Assembly: GCA_020845895.1 (NCBI GenBank)
Contig: JADLEX010000143.1
Coordinates: 1-64,000 of the forward strand
DNA from: Deltaproteobacteria bacterium
Lineage (GTDB): Bacteria > Lernaellota > Lernaellaia > JACKCT01
Direction: 5' to 3'
Length of the DNA: 64,000 nucleotides
In this document: positions 29,050 to 36,560 of the stretch, in pieces
Layout of the letters: each line of letters begins with the position of its first letter
How positions within the stretch are numbered: the first letter of the stretch is position 1
Position numbers and translations under genes: made by a program
The notes under the pieces: model-generated
Database searches by the model: none
Seen by the model: the letters and a program-made list of their open reading frames with translations, nothing else
Told to the model about the DNA's origin: nothing

Positions 29050-30822
29050 CTAAACGCTCGTCCGCGTCACGTACTTCGTGTGCAGCAGCTCATGGGACCG
29101 ATGTCCCAGGGGCTTCTCCAGAAATTCCTTGTAGAGTTTCGCGACGTCGGGGTTTTCGTGCGACTTGCGCAGGCGCTTTCCCTCGTCTTCGCGATAGATC
29201 GCCGCGATTCGCGCGAGGCGCACCGAGTCGTCGGTGAAGCGGGGTTGCCCGCCGCCGCCGATGCACCCGCCGGGGCAGGTCATCACTTCGATGAAGTGAT
29301 ACGACTTCTTTCCGGACTTCACCGCCTCGATCACGTCGCGCGCGTTGTGCAGTCCATGCGCGACCGCGACCTTGAGTTCCGCGCCTTCCAGAAAACTCCA
29401 CTCGGGTTTGACGCTGGTCACGGGAATCGACGCCTCCTTGACGCCTTCGAGCCCGGCGACCGGTCTCACGTGCAGGTTGTCGCCCGGCATCTCTCGCCCC
29501 GTGACGATCTCGTACGCGGTGCGCAGCGCCGCTTCCATGACGCCGCCCGTGTTGGCGAAGATGTCCGCCGCTCCGCTGGAGACGCCGAGCGGATTGTCCA
29601 TCTCGCTGTCCGGCAGCGACACGAAGTCGATCCCGGCCTCGCGGATCATGCGGATCAGTTCGCGCGTCGTGAGCACCACGTCCACGTCGCGCGCGCCGCT
29701 GGCCGCCATCTCCGGCCGCTGCGCCTCGAATTTCTTCGCGGTGCACGGCATGATCGACACGACGAACATCTCCTCGGCCTTCTTGCCGACGCGGTCCGCG
29801 TAGTAGGTCTTCGCGACCGCACCGAACATCTGCTGCGGCGACTTGCACGTCGAGATATTGGGCAGGATCTCGGGATAGAAGTGCTCGGCGAACTTGATCC
29901 AGCCCGGCGAGCAGCTCGTGAACATCGGCAGCGCCACGTCGCCCTTGTCCACCAGCGCCGTTTTCAGCCGGGTCAGCAGCTCGGTGCCCTCTTCCAGAAT
30001 CGTCAGGTCGGCCGTGAAGTTGGTGTCGAAGACCGCCGCGAAACCCAATCGACGCAGCGCGGTCACCATCTTGCCCGTGACCAGCGTTCCCGGCGGCAGG
30101 CCGAAGCCCTCGCCCAGCGCCGCGCGAATGGCGGGCGCCGTCTGCACGACGACGTGCTTCGTCGGATCGGAGAGGGCAGCGAAGACCTCGTCGATCTGAT
30201 CGCGCTCACAGATCGCGCCCACCGGGCAGACCGCCGCGCACTGGCCGCACTGCACGCACACGACCTCGGACAGGTTCGCGCCGAACGCCGGGCCGATAAT
30301 CGTGTCGAAACCGCGCTCTTGCGGGAACAGCGCGCCCACGCCCTGCGTCTCGTTGCACACGGTGACGCAGCGGCGGCATTTGATGCACTTGCCCGTCTCG
30401 CGCACGAGCGCGGGCGTGGATTCGTCGAATACCGAGTGCGGCTTCGCGCCCGCGTAGCGAACCTCGCGCACACCCATTTCATAGGCGAGGCGCTGCAATT
30501 CGCAGTCGTCGGCGCGCAGACACGTACGGCAATCGCCCTCGTGCTCGGAGAGCAGCAGTTCCACCACGGTGCGCCGCGCGAGTCGCACCCGCGCGGTATT
30601 CGTTTTCACCTTCATCCCCGGTGTCGCCGGCATCGAGCACGACGCGGCGAGCCCGCGCGCGCCCTCGACTTCGACCAGGCAGACGCGGCACGCGCCCATG
30701 CCGGGATGGCCTTCGAGATGACACAGCGTCGGCACCCGCACGCCCGCCGCGCGGCACGCGTCCAGGACGGACGCGCCCTCGGGGACGGCGACGGGAACCT
30801 CGTTGATCGTCAGATTCAGCAT
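29050..30822 (-). CDS. hndD: Catalytic [FeFe]-hydrogenase subunit HndD/HydA (group A)
   Basis: The 590-residue product has a [2Fe-2S] NuoG-like N-terminus (PTLCHLEGHPGMGACRVC), the His-Cys3 cluster domain (HEGDCRTCLRADDC), two [4Fe-4S] motifs (CIKCRRCVTVC, CVQCGQCAAVC), the H-cluster domain and the C-terminal small-subunit-like region (KRLRKSHENPDVAKLYKEFL). H-cluster motifs are TSCSPGW (about 302), MPCTAKKFE (about 358) and EVMTCPGGCIGGGGQP (about 510-523), the catalytic type. It reversibly reduces protons as part of a cytoplasmic HndABCD-type NAD(P)-linked, possibly electron-bifurcating complex. I chose the ATG with a strong GAGGAGG site; the longer frame upstream lies inside hndC. Confidence 0.96.
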   Translation of the reverse strand: MLNLTINEVPVAVPEGASVLDACRAAGVRVPTLCHLEGHPGMGACRVCLVEVEGARGLAASCSMPATPGMKVKTNTARVRLARRTVVELLLSEHEGDCRTCLRADDCELQRLAYEMGVREVRYAGAKPHSVFDESTPALVRETGKCIKCRRCVTVCNETQGVGALFPQERGFDTIIGPAFGANLSEVVCVQCGQCAAVCPVGAICERDQIDEVFAALSDPTKHVVVQTAPAIRAALGEGFGLPPGTLVTGKMVTALRRLGFAAVFDTNFTADLTILEEGTELLTRLKTALVDKGDVALPMFTSCSPGWIKFAEHFYPEILPNISTCKSPQQMFGAVAKTYYADRVGKKAEEMFVVSIMPCTAKKFEAQRPEMAASGARDVDVVLTTRELIRMIREAGIDFVSLPDSEMDNPLGVSSGAADIFANTGGVMEAALRTAYEIVTGREMPGDNLHVRPVAGLEGVKEASIPVTSVKPEWSFLEGAELKVAVAHGLHNARDVIEAVKSGKKSYHFIEVMTCPGGCIGGGGQPRFTDDSVRLARIAAIYREDEGKRLRKSHENPDVAKLYKEFLEKPLGHRSHELLHTKYVTRTSV

Positions 30823-30836
30823 CTTTTCGGTCCTCC

Positions 30837-33800
30837 TCAGGCGCAGCGGAAGTCGCAGCGCAGGCAGCGCCGGGCTTCCCGCAGGGCCTCGGTCTCGGTC
30901 CAGGGTTGTTCGACTTCGCGGAAGTTGTGCATACGCAGTTCGGCCGGCAGCGTCCGGATCGGCGCCCGCGGAACCAGAATCGGGTCCGCGTCGGGATCGA
31001 ACGCCGTGTCCACCTGCGTGCGGAGGCGCCAGAAGGCGTTCTCCTTCCCGGTGAACATGCGATCGATGCCCACCGCCGCACGTTCGCCTCCGCCGACCGC
31101 CTCGGCGACCGACGAGGGTCCGACGACCGCGTCGCCGCCCGAGAACAGCCACGGAATTGTGGTTCGGCCCGTGATCGGGTCCGCGACGATGAAGTGGTTG
31201 TCGCGCAGGCGCAATTCGCCGTTCACGCCGAGGAACGACGGATCGAGCGTCTGCCCCACGGCGGCGATCACGAGGTCGCCTTCGATCACGAACTCGCCGC
31301 CGGGTGTCGCCACCGGGCGTCGTCGCCCGCTGCGGTCGAACGCGCCGAGCGACATCTGCTGCGCGCGCACGCCGCACACGCGGCCGTTCTGCGTGAGAAC
31401 TTCGACCGGCGCGACGAGGAACTTCATCCGCACACCCTCGCGCTCGGCTTCCTCGACCTCCTCGGCATACGCCGGCATCTCCTCGCGGGTGCGTCGGTAC
31501 AGGAGCGTCACGTTCTGCGCGCCCAAGCGCACCGCCGTGCGCGCCGCGTCCACCGCGGCGTTGCCGCCGCCGATGACGAGCACGCGCTCGCCCTTGGCCG
31601 CCGTTCCGCGCAGGTTGTACTCGCGCAGGTAATCGAGCGCCTCCACAATGCCCTCGGCCTCGTCGCCGGGCACGCCGAGCCGCTGGCCCGAGGGCGCGCC
31701 GACGCCGAGAAACACCGCCTCATAACCCTGGCCACGCAGGTCGGGCAGCGTGAAGTCGCGTCCCAACCGCTGGCTGTAACGCAGTTCGACGCCGATCCGT
31801 TCGATCATCGAGACCTCGCGGTCCACGATCTCGCGCGGCAGACGGTACGCCGGAATGGCCTGCACGAGCATGCCGCCCGCGCGGGGTTCGGATTCGAAGA
31901 TCGTCGGGCGGTAACCGAGCCGCGCGAGGAAGTATCCGCACGCGAGACCCGACGGACCCGCGCCGACGATGGCGACCTTGCGCTTCGCCGCTTCGTCGTT
32001 GATGCGGATCTCCGGCAATTGCCACGTGGTCTCCTGATCGGCCATGAAGCGCTTGAGGCCACGGATGCCGACCGATTCGTCGAGCCCCGAGCGGCGGCAC
32101 TTGTCTTCGCATGCGTGGAAGCACACCCGGGCGCACACGGCGGCCAGCGGGTTGTTTTCGCGGTGCACGCGCATGGCCTCGGCGTAGCGCGCCTCGCCGA
32201 TCAGCGAGACGTAGCCGGGCACGTACACGCCCGCGGGACACGCGGTCATGCACGGGGCGCGTGTGAGATCGGCGCAAACGCCCGCGGGACACTTTTTGTC
32301 ACGGATATGCGCGATGTACTCGTCGCGGAAATGACGCAGCGTCGAGAGCACCGGGTTCGGCGCGGTTTGGCCGAGGCCGCAGAGCGACGTCTCGCGGATC
32401 TGCTGACCGAGCTCCATCAGCTTGTCGAGGTCGGCCATCTCGCCCTTGCCCTCGGTGATGCGCGTGACGATCTCGAGCATGCGTTTGGTTCCGACGCGGC
32501 ACGGCGTGCATTTGCCGCACGACTCTTCCTGCACGAATTCCAGGAAGAACCGCGCGACGTCGACCATGCACGAGTCTTCGTCCATGACGATCAGACCACC
32601 CGACCCCATGATCGCGCCGAGTTCCTGCAACGATTCGTAGTCCACCGGCACGTTGAGGTGCTCGCGCGGGATGCATCCGCCGGACGGCCCGCCCATCTGC
32701 GCAGCCTTGAACTTCTTGCCGCCCGGGATTCCCCCGCCGACGTCGTAGAGCAATTCGCCGAGGCTCATGCCGATCGGCACCTCGACGAGACCGGTGTTGT
32801 TGATGGCCCCCGCGAGCGCGAACACCTTGGTGCCCTTGCTCTTCTCGGTGCCCATCGACGCGTACCAATCCGCGCCCTTGGTCAGGATCATCGGCACGTT
32901 GGCGAAGGTCTCGACGTTGTTGAGACACGACGGCTTGCCCCACAGACCCTTGTGCGCGGGATACGGCGGACGCGGCCGCGGCTCGCCGCGCTTGCCCTCG
33001 ATCGAGGTCATGAGCGCCGTCTCTTCGCCGCACACGAACGCGCCCGAACCCATGCGGATTTCGAGATCGAAGTCGAAACCGCTGCCGAAGACGTTGGTCC
33101 CCAGCAGACCCATTTCGCGCGCCTGGCCCATGGCATGCTGCAGGCGCTCGACCGCGAGCGGGTACTCCGCGCGCACGTACACGAACCCATGCCGCGCGCC
33201 GATCGCGTACCCGGCGATCATCATGCCTTCGATGATGGAGTGCGGATCGCCTTCGAGCACGCTGCGATCCATGAACGCGCCCGGGTCGCCCTCGTCCGCG
33301 TTGCACAGAATGTACTTCTCGTCTCCGGCCGACTTGCGGGTGAGCTCCCACTTCAGACCGGCCGGGAATCCCGCGCCGCCGCGCCCGCGCAGCCCGGAGC
33401 GTTTGACCTCGTCGATCACCTGCTCGGGAGTCATCTCGGTGAGCGCGCGCGCCGCGCCCATGTACCCTTCGCGAGCGATGTATTCCTCGATCTTCAGCGG
33501 GTCGATCACGCCGCAGTTGCGCAGCACGACCTTGACCTGCCGGCGGAAGAACGTGATGTCGCCCATCTCGCGCTCGGGTTCGTGCGTCTTGCGATCCTGA
33601 TGCACGAGCCGCTCCACCACGCGACCTTTGAGCAGATGCTCCTCGACGATGTGTTTGGCGTCCTCGGGCTTGACGTTCTGGTAGAATGTGCCCTCGGGGT
33701 AGATGACCATCACCGGGCCAACGGCGCAGGGGCCCAGGCACCCGGTTTCGATGACCTTGACCTCTTCGGACAGGTCGAACGCGGCAACGGCCTCGCGCAT

Positions 33801-33890
33801 TGCGGCGCTGACTTCGAGCGCACCGCACGCAATGCAGCCGCCGCCCGCGCAGACCAGACAGTGACTTCTCACGGATTTCGGCATTTTCAT
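30837..33890 (-). CDS. hndC: HndC/HydB (NuoF-like) fused to a GltD-like flavoprotein
   Basis: A 1,017-residue fusion. Residues 1-90 are a thioredoxin-like [2Fe-2S] domain (CLVCAGGGCIACG, ETGCLGPCAVG). Residues about 100-550 are NuoF-like, with FMN/NADH sites GRGGAGFPAGLKW and GSGAFVCGEETALM and the N3 cluster motif ESCGKCTPCRVGTK. After KKCPAGVC, where ordinary HydB continues into a 2x[4Fe-4S] ferredoxin domain, the chain instead enters a GltD/NfnB-like module: Cys-rich PCMTACPAG and CARVCFHACEDKC, FAD site GAGPSGLACGYFLARLG, NAD(P) site VIGGGNAAVDAARTAV and GltD-type C-terminus RRCLRCDFRC. The fusion implies a second pyridine-nucleotide flavin site in the hydrogenase complex. One continuous frame, 14 bases before hndD. 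Confidence 0.93.
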   Translation of the reverse strand: MKMPKSVRSHCLVCAGGGCIACGALEVSAAMREAVAAFDLSEEVKVIETGCLGPCAVGPVMVIYPEGTFYQNVKPEDAKHIVEEHLLKGRVVERLVHQDRKTHEPEREMGDITFFRRQVKVVLRNCGVIDPLKIEEYIAREGYMGAARALTEMTPEQVIDEVKRSGLRGRGGAGFPAGLKWELTRKSAGDEKYILCNADEGDPGAFMDRSVLEGDPHSIIEGMMIAGYAIGARHGFVYVRAEYPLAVERLQHAMGQAREMGLLGTNVFGSGFDFDLEIRMGSGAFVCGEETALMTSIEGKRGEPRPRPPYPAHKGLWGKPSCLNNVETFANVPMILTKGADWYASMGTEKSKGTKVFALAGAINNTGLVEVPIGMSLGELLYDVGGGIPGGKKFKAAQMGGPSGGCIPREHLNVPVDYESLQELGAIMGSGGLIVMDEDSCMVDVARFFLEFVQEESCGKCTPCRVGTKRMLEIVTRITEGKGEMADLDKLMELGQQIRETSLCGLGQTAPNPVLSTLRHFRDEYIAHIRDKKCPAGVCADLTRAPCMTACPAGVYVPGYVSLIGEARYAEAMRVHRENNPLAAVCARVCFHACEDKCRRSGLDESVGIRGLKRFMADQETTWQLPEIRINDEAAKRKVAIVGAGPSGLACGYFLARLGYRPTIFESEPRAGGMLVQAIPAYRLPREIVDREVSMIERIGVELRYSQRLGRDFTLPDLRGQGYEAVFLGVGAPSGQRLGVPGDEAEGIVEALDYLREYNLRGTAAKGERVLVIGGGNAAVDAARTAVRLGAQNVTLLYRRTREEMPAYAEEVEEAEREGVRMKFLVAPVEVLTQNGRVCGVRAQQMSLGAFDRSGRRRPVATPGGEFVIEGDLVIAAVGQTLDPSFLGVNGELRLRDNHFIVADPITGRTTIPWLFSGGDAVVGPSSVAEAVGGGERAAVGIDRMFTGKENAFWRLRTQVDTAFDPDADPILVPRAPIRTLPAELRMHNFREVEQPWTETEALREARRCLRCDFRCA

Positions 33891-33896
33891 GTCCCC

Positions 33897-34268
33897 CTAC
33901 GCCTGGACCAGGAATTTGGCGACCGGCTGGCCGTGCACAACATGGCTGCTCACGATCTCGTGCACCCGAAAGCGGTCCAGACGCCCGTAGGTGAACTCGT
34001 GGCCGTCCTTGTCCCGAACCGTGAACATCGGCTCCTGATCGCAAAGGCCCAGGCATCCCGATTGACGGACCGTCACGTTGTCCACGTGTTCGGTCTCGAG
34101 TTCGTCCATGAGTTTCGCGAGCACGTCCCGCGCGCCCGCGGCGATTCCGCAGGTCCCCATGTGGACGGTGACCTGCATCTCCTTGGTGCCCGCACGCAGT
34201 TCCAGATCGCGCTTCGCCGCCTCGCGAAGGCGTTTGAGATCCTCGGGATTCGTCACGCGCTGGCCCAT
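33897..34268 (-). CDS. hndB: [2Fe-2S] ferredoxin-like hydrogenase subunit HndB
   Basis: The 123-residue protein has the length and pattern of HndB of NADP-reducing hydrogenases: a thioredoxin-fold [2Fe-2S] domain with MGTCGIAAGARDVL and RQSGCLGLCDQEP. Three cysteines of the cluster region are visible (40, 72, 76). The chosen ATG (MGQRVTNPEDLKRL) overlaps the end of hndA by 16 bases and has an AGGAGGTCAG site inside the hndA coding region. It probably passes electrons between the NuoF-like and catalytic subunits. Confidence 0.9.
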   Translation of the reverse strand: MGQRVTNPEDLKRLREAAKRDLELRAGTKEMQVTVHMGTCGIAAGARDVLAKLMDELETEHVDNVTVRQSGCLGLCDQEPMFTVRDKDGHEFTYGRLDRFRVHEIVSSHVVHGQPVAKFLVQA

Positions 34269-34816
34269 GGCTGACCTCCTTCCGCCTGCTCGGCCTGCCG
34301 CCGCGTCGGTTCGCCGCGGAAGCGGGCGAGGATCTCGCCGATGCGTCCCGGCTTCACCCGGTGCAGGACCTCCTGATCGATCATGATGGCGGGCGCGAGT
34401 CCGCACGCGCCGAAACACCGGGCGATCTCGAGCGAAAATCGGCGGTTGTCCGTCGTCTGCCCGACGTCGATGCCGAGCTTGGCCTTGAGCGCGTCGAGCA
34501 CGCCCTTGCCGCCGCGCACGTAGCAGGCCGTTCCGAGGCACACGCGCACAAGGTGCTCGCCGCGTGGAACGGTGGAGAAGAACGAGTAGAACCCCACGAC
34601 GCCCGCGACCTCGCTGTACGGTTTCTTGAGCGCGAGCGCGATGCGGCGCAGCGCCGATTCGGGCAGATACCCGAACAGCCCCTGCGCGATCTGCAGGACC
34701 GGGATCAAGGCTCCCGGTTTGTCCCGATAGTCGGCCAATACCGCGTCGAGTCGGGCAAGAAGCTCGGTCTCGGTCGCGGTCTCGCCGCAGGAACAGGAGT
34801 GAACGGTTTCGATCAT
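34253..34816 (-). CDS. hndA: NuoE-like hydrogenase subunit HndA/HydC
   Basis: A 187-residue NuoE-type [2Fe-2S] protein with the CX4C...CX3C ligand set at Cys93/98/134/138 (VCLGTACYV and CFGACGLAP). The N-terminus is short and contains CSCGE. I start at the ATG behind a GGGAGG site (MIETVHSCSCGE). A 124-base gap separates it from the upstream ATPase gene, the largest gap in this half of the island, so a secondary promoter or processing site here is possible. It forms the small subunit of the NAD(P)H-oxidising unit with HndC. Confidence 0.94.
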   Translation of the reverse strand: MIETVHSCSCGETATETELLARLDAVLADYRDKPGALIPVLQIAQGLFGYLPESALRRIALALKKPYSEVAGVVGFYSFFSTVPRGEHLVRVCLGTACYVRGGKGVLDALKAKLGIDVGQTTDNRRFSLEIARCFGACGLAPAIMIDQEVLHRVKPGRIGEILARFRGEPTRRQAEQAEGGQPWASA

Positions 34817-34940
34817 CGAGGACCTCCCAAAATACGTCCAAAACTCCAGGGCAAAACACCGTGCGCCGACGGCCTCCGAATCCGTCCCCGGACGTTCCGA
34901 AACGGGATTCGTGTGCCGGCGGCATGTCCGAAATTCCACG

Positions 34941-35483
34941 TCATGACCGCATCCCCACACTGGCGAGGGCGATCTTCACTTCCTGCGAAACCTTGCGGGC
35001 GACGGTCAGACCGGCCGCCCCGCGTTGGCGGGCGTCGTCCAGATCCTTCACGCGCACCTCGCGTTCGGCTCCTTCGACGAGGAAACGAAGCTGGAGATCC
35101 AGATCGGGATTGGTGCATACGACGGACGAAAACGTCGTCGGCAAATCGCCGAGCGGCGCGCGATCGATGTGCGAAAGCTGCATCACGACATCGACGCAAA
35201 CCCCTCCCAGCGACGACTGTTCAAGCTTCAGGTGACCGCCCGCGCGCTCCGCGGCCCCCGCGAACAGCGCCAGTCCCAGACCGACCCTTTTGCCGGGCTT
35301 GGTCGTGTAAAAGGGATCGAGCGCCTGCTCGGGAGTGACCCCGAGGCCCGCGCCGTTGTCCTCGATGCGAACTTCGAGCAGATCCCGCGACGGCGACTCG
35401 TTCACCGTCACGCGCACGACCGAGGCGCGGGCGTTGATGCTGTTCTCGATCAGATCGAGGATGTGCAGGGCGATCTCAACCAA
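34941..35483 (-). CDS. HATPase-domain regulatory protein of the hydrogenase cluster
   Basis: A 180-residue protein with a GHKL ATPase domain: N-box HILDLIENSINARAS, G1 EDNGAGL and G2 GKRVGLGLALF. It lacks a phospho-acceptor His domain, so it is not an ordinary sensor kinase. The C-terminal third (about residues 110-180) is unlike histidine kinases. The best start is TTG at 35483, inside the 3' end of the PHP gene with a GGAG just before it; the GTG nearby is out of frame. Genes of this type sit beside hndA/hydC in clostridial hydrogenase clusters. Role unknown, presumably redox or energy-linked regulation. Confidence 0.82.
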   Translation of the reverse strand: MVEIALHILDLIENSINARASVVRVTVNESPSRDLLEVRIEDNGAGLGVTPEQALDPFYTTKPGKRVGLGLALFAGAAERAGGHLKLEQSSLGGVCVDVVMQLSHIDRAPLGDLPTTFSSVVCTNPDLDLQLRFLVEGAEREVRVKDLDDARQRGAAGLTVARKVSQEVKIALASVGMRS

Positions 35484-36210
35484 TTCTCCACCCCCGCCCG
35501 CCTTCGCCGTGAAGCGCCCCGAGCAGTTCCGCAAAAACCGGCACCTCGAGCGTCCAGACGGTCCGCGCATCGCCGATTTCGTCGAGGCTGTGCGCGTCCG
35601 ATGCCGTCACGATGGGCTTCCCCGGCTTCTGGAGATCAGCGGCCCTCCCGTGCTTGGCGCCCGCCGCGGAAACTTCGATCGCATCGAACTCCACGTCTTC
35701 GGGCCAGATCCCCAGCTGGCTGAGCACGGAAAACGAGCGCCGGTCGGCATGGGCCGCGATGGCGATGCCTTCGTTCGCCCGTATGAGGCCCACCGCGTGG
35801 CCGAGCGACAGGGCGCACGCCGACTCGTACGCCGAGTCCGGACGCTCGACGACCGATCCGAGCGCGTCCACGACCTCGGGCGGTCGCAGCGCCCCGCGCA
35901 GGCCGCTTCGCGCCGGCAGCGTCGCGCGAACGACCGCCGCCACCGCGTCGGCCGCGGCGTCGTCGCCGAACCAGCCGAGCACGTGCACTTCCTCGACGGT
36001 CGTGATCTCGATCCCCGCGATCACGATCAGATCCCCCGCCGCCGACTCTCGAACCGCGCCGATATTCGCCGTCGCGTTGTGATCGCAGATCGCGATCATC
36101 GCGACCCCGCGCGCGAGCGCCGCCTCGACGATCGCCGGCGGGCGCATCGCCGCGTCCGCGCAGGGCGACAGCACGGTGTGGATATGCAGATCGGCGGCGA
36201 AGTCCTTCAC
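35476..36210 (-). CDS. PHP-domain phosphoesterase
   Basis: The 244-residue product has PHP metal motifs: DLHIHTVLSPCADAAM, ICDHN, an internal Glu in IAGIEITTVEEVHVL, AAHADR and ASDAHS. PHP proteins hydrolyse phosphoester bonds with a trinuclear metal site; the substrate here is unknown. The start is GTG (MKDFAADLHIHT), overlapping the upstream DRTGG gene as GTGA. It occurs in the same gene order in other [FeFe]-hydrogenase clusters, which suggests a conserved but unexplained link. Confidence 0.87.
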   Translation of the reverse strand: MKDFAADLHIHTVLSPCADAAMRPPAIVEAALARGVAMIAICDHNATANIGAVRESAAGDLIVIAGIEITTVEEVHVLGWFGDDAAADAVAAVVRATLPARSGLRGALRPPEVVDALGSVVERPDSAYESACALSLGHAVGLIRANEGIAIAAHADRRSFSVLSQLGIWPEDVEFDAIEVSAAGAKHGRAADLQKPGKPIVTASDAHSLDEIGDARTVWTLEVPVFAELLGALHGEGGRGWRIG

Positions 36211-36560
36211 GCGCGTCGTCCCCGAATGCCGAGTTCGTAGAGCCGTCCGACGAGGTCGAACGCGGGCTCGTTCGCGAGCCACAGAGGCACGCCCTCGGCG
36301 CTCGCGCGTTCGATCACATCGGCATCCGGACGACGCCCGCCCGCGAGAATCACCCCCGCGAGACCGGCGTGCAGCGCCACGGCCACCATGTTCAGGTGCG
36401 CCTGGATCGTCACGAGCACGCCGCCTTCGGGCGCGTGCGCGAGCACGTCGGACAGCAGATCCGAAACATAGCCGTACCCGATGTCCCGCTCCGCCTCGAC
36501 CGCGAGCCGGGGCGTGAGGCATTCGAGCTTCAGCGTGGTCGCCAATTCCGCGAGTGTCAT
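36207..36560 (-). CDS. DRTGG-domain protein
   Basis: A 117-residue single-domain protein (MTLAELATTLKLECLT) resembling the DRTGG domain found in HPr kinase and phosphotransacetylase-like proteins. The typical segments are GYGYVSDLLSDVLAHA, VLVTIQAHLNMVAVALHAG and GVILAGGRRPDADVIERA. The start ATG overlaps the stop of the upstream ATPase/Fe-S fusion as ATGA. It probably binds a small ligand or a partner protein; no catalytic motif is visible. Confidence 0.82.
   Translation of the reverse strand: MTLAELATTLKLECLTPRLAVEAERDIGYGYVSDLLSDVLAHAPEGGVLVTIQAHLNMVAVALHAGLAGVILAGGRRPDADVIERASAEGVPLWLANEPAFDLVGRLYELGIRGRRA

Noticed and set aside
29905-29935. Possible loss of an H-cluster ligand in HndD (TSCSPGW rather than TSCCPGW)
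   Set aside because: The L1 consensus is TSCxPxW, and HndD-type enzymes, as I recall them, have the same TSCSPGW. It is not evidence of inactivity.
30906-34274. A 1,122-codon open frame on the plus strand opposite hndB-hndC-hndD, and similar long frames opposite lon (11532-13991) and nuoCD
   Set aside because: They are GC-rich antisense shadows: rich in Arg, His, Asp and Ala, without motifs, and fully covered by recognisable genes on the other strand.
34849-34864. A second sigma-54-like element upstream of hndA (minus strand GCACG...TTTTGC)
   Set aside because: The spacing between the -24 and -12 parts is wrong by one base and the invariant GG reads GC; sigma-54 spacing is strict.
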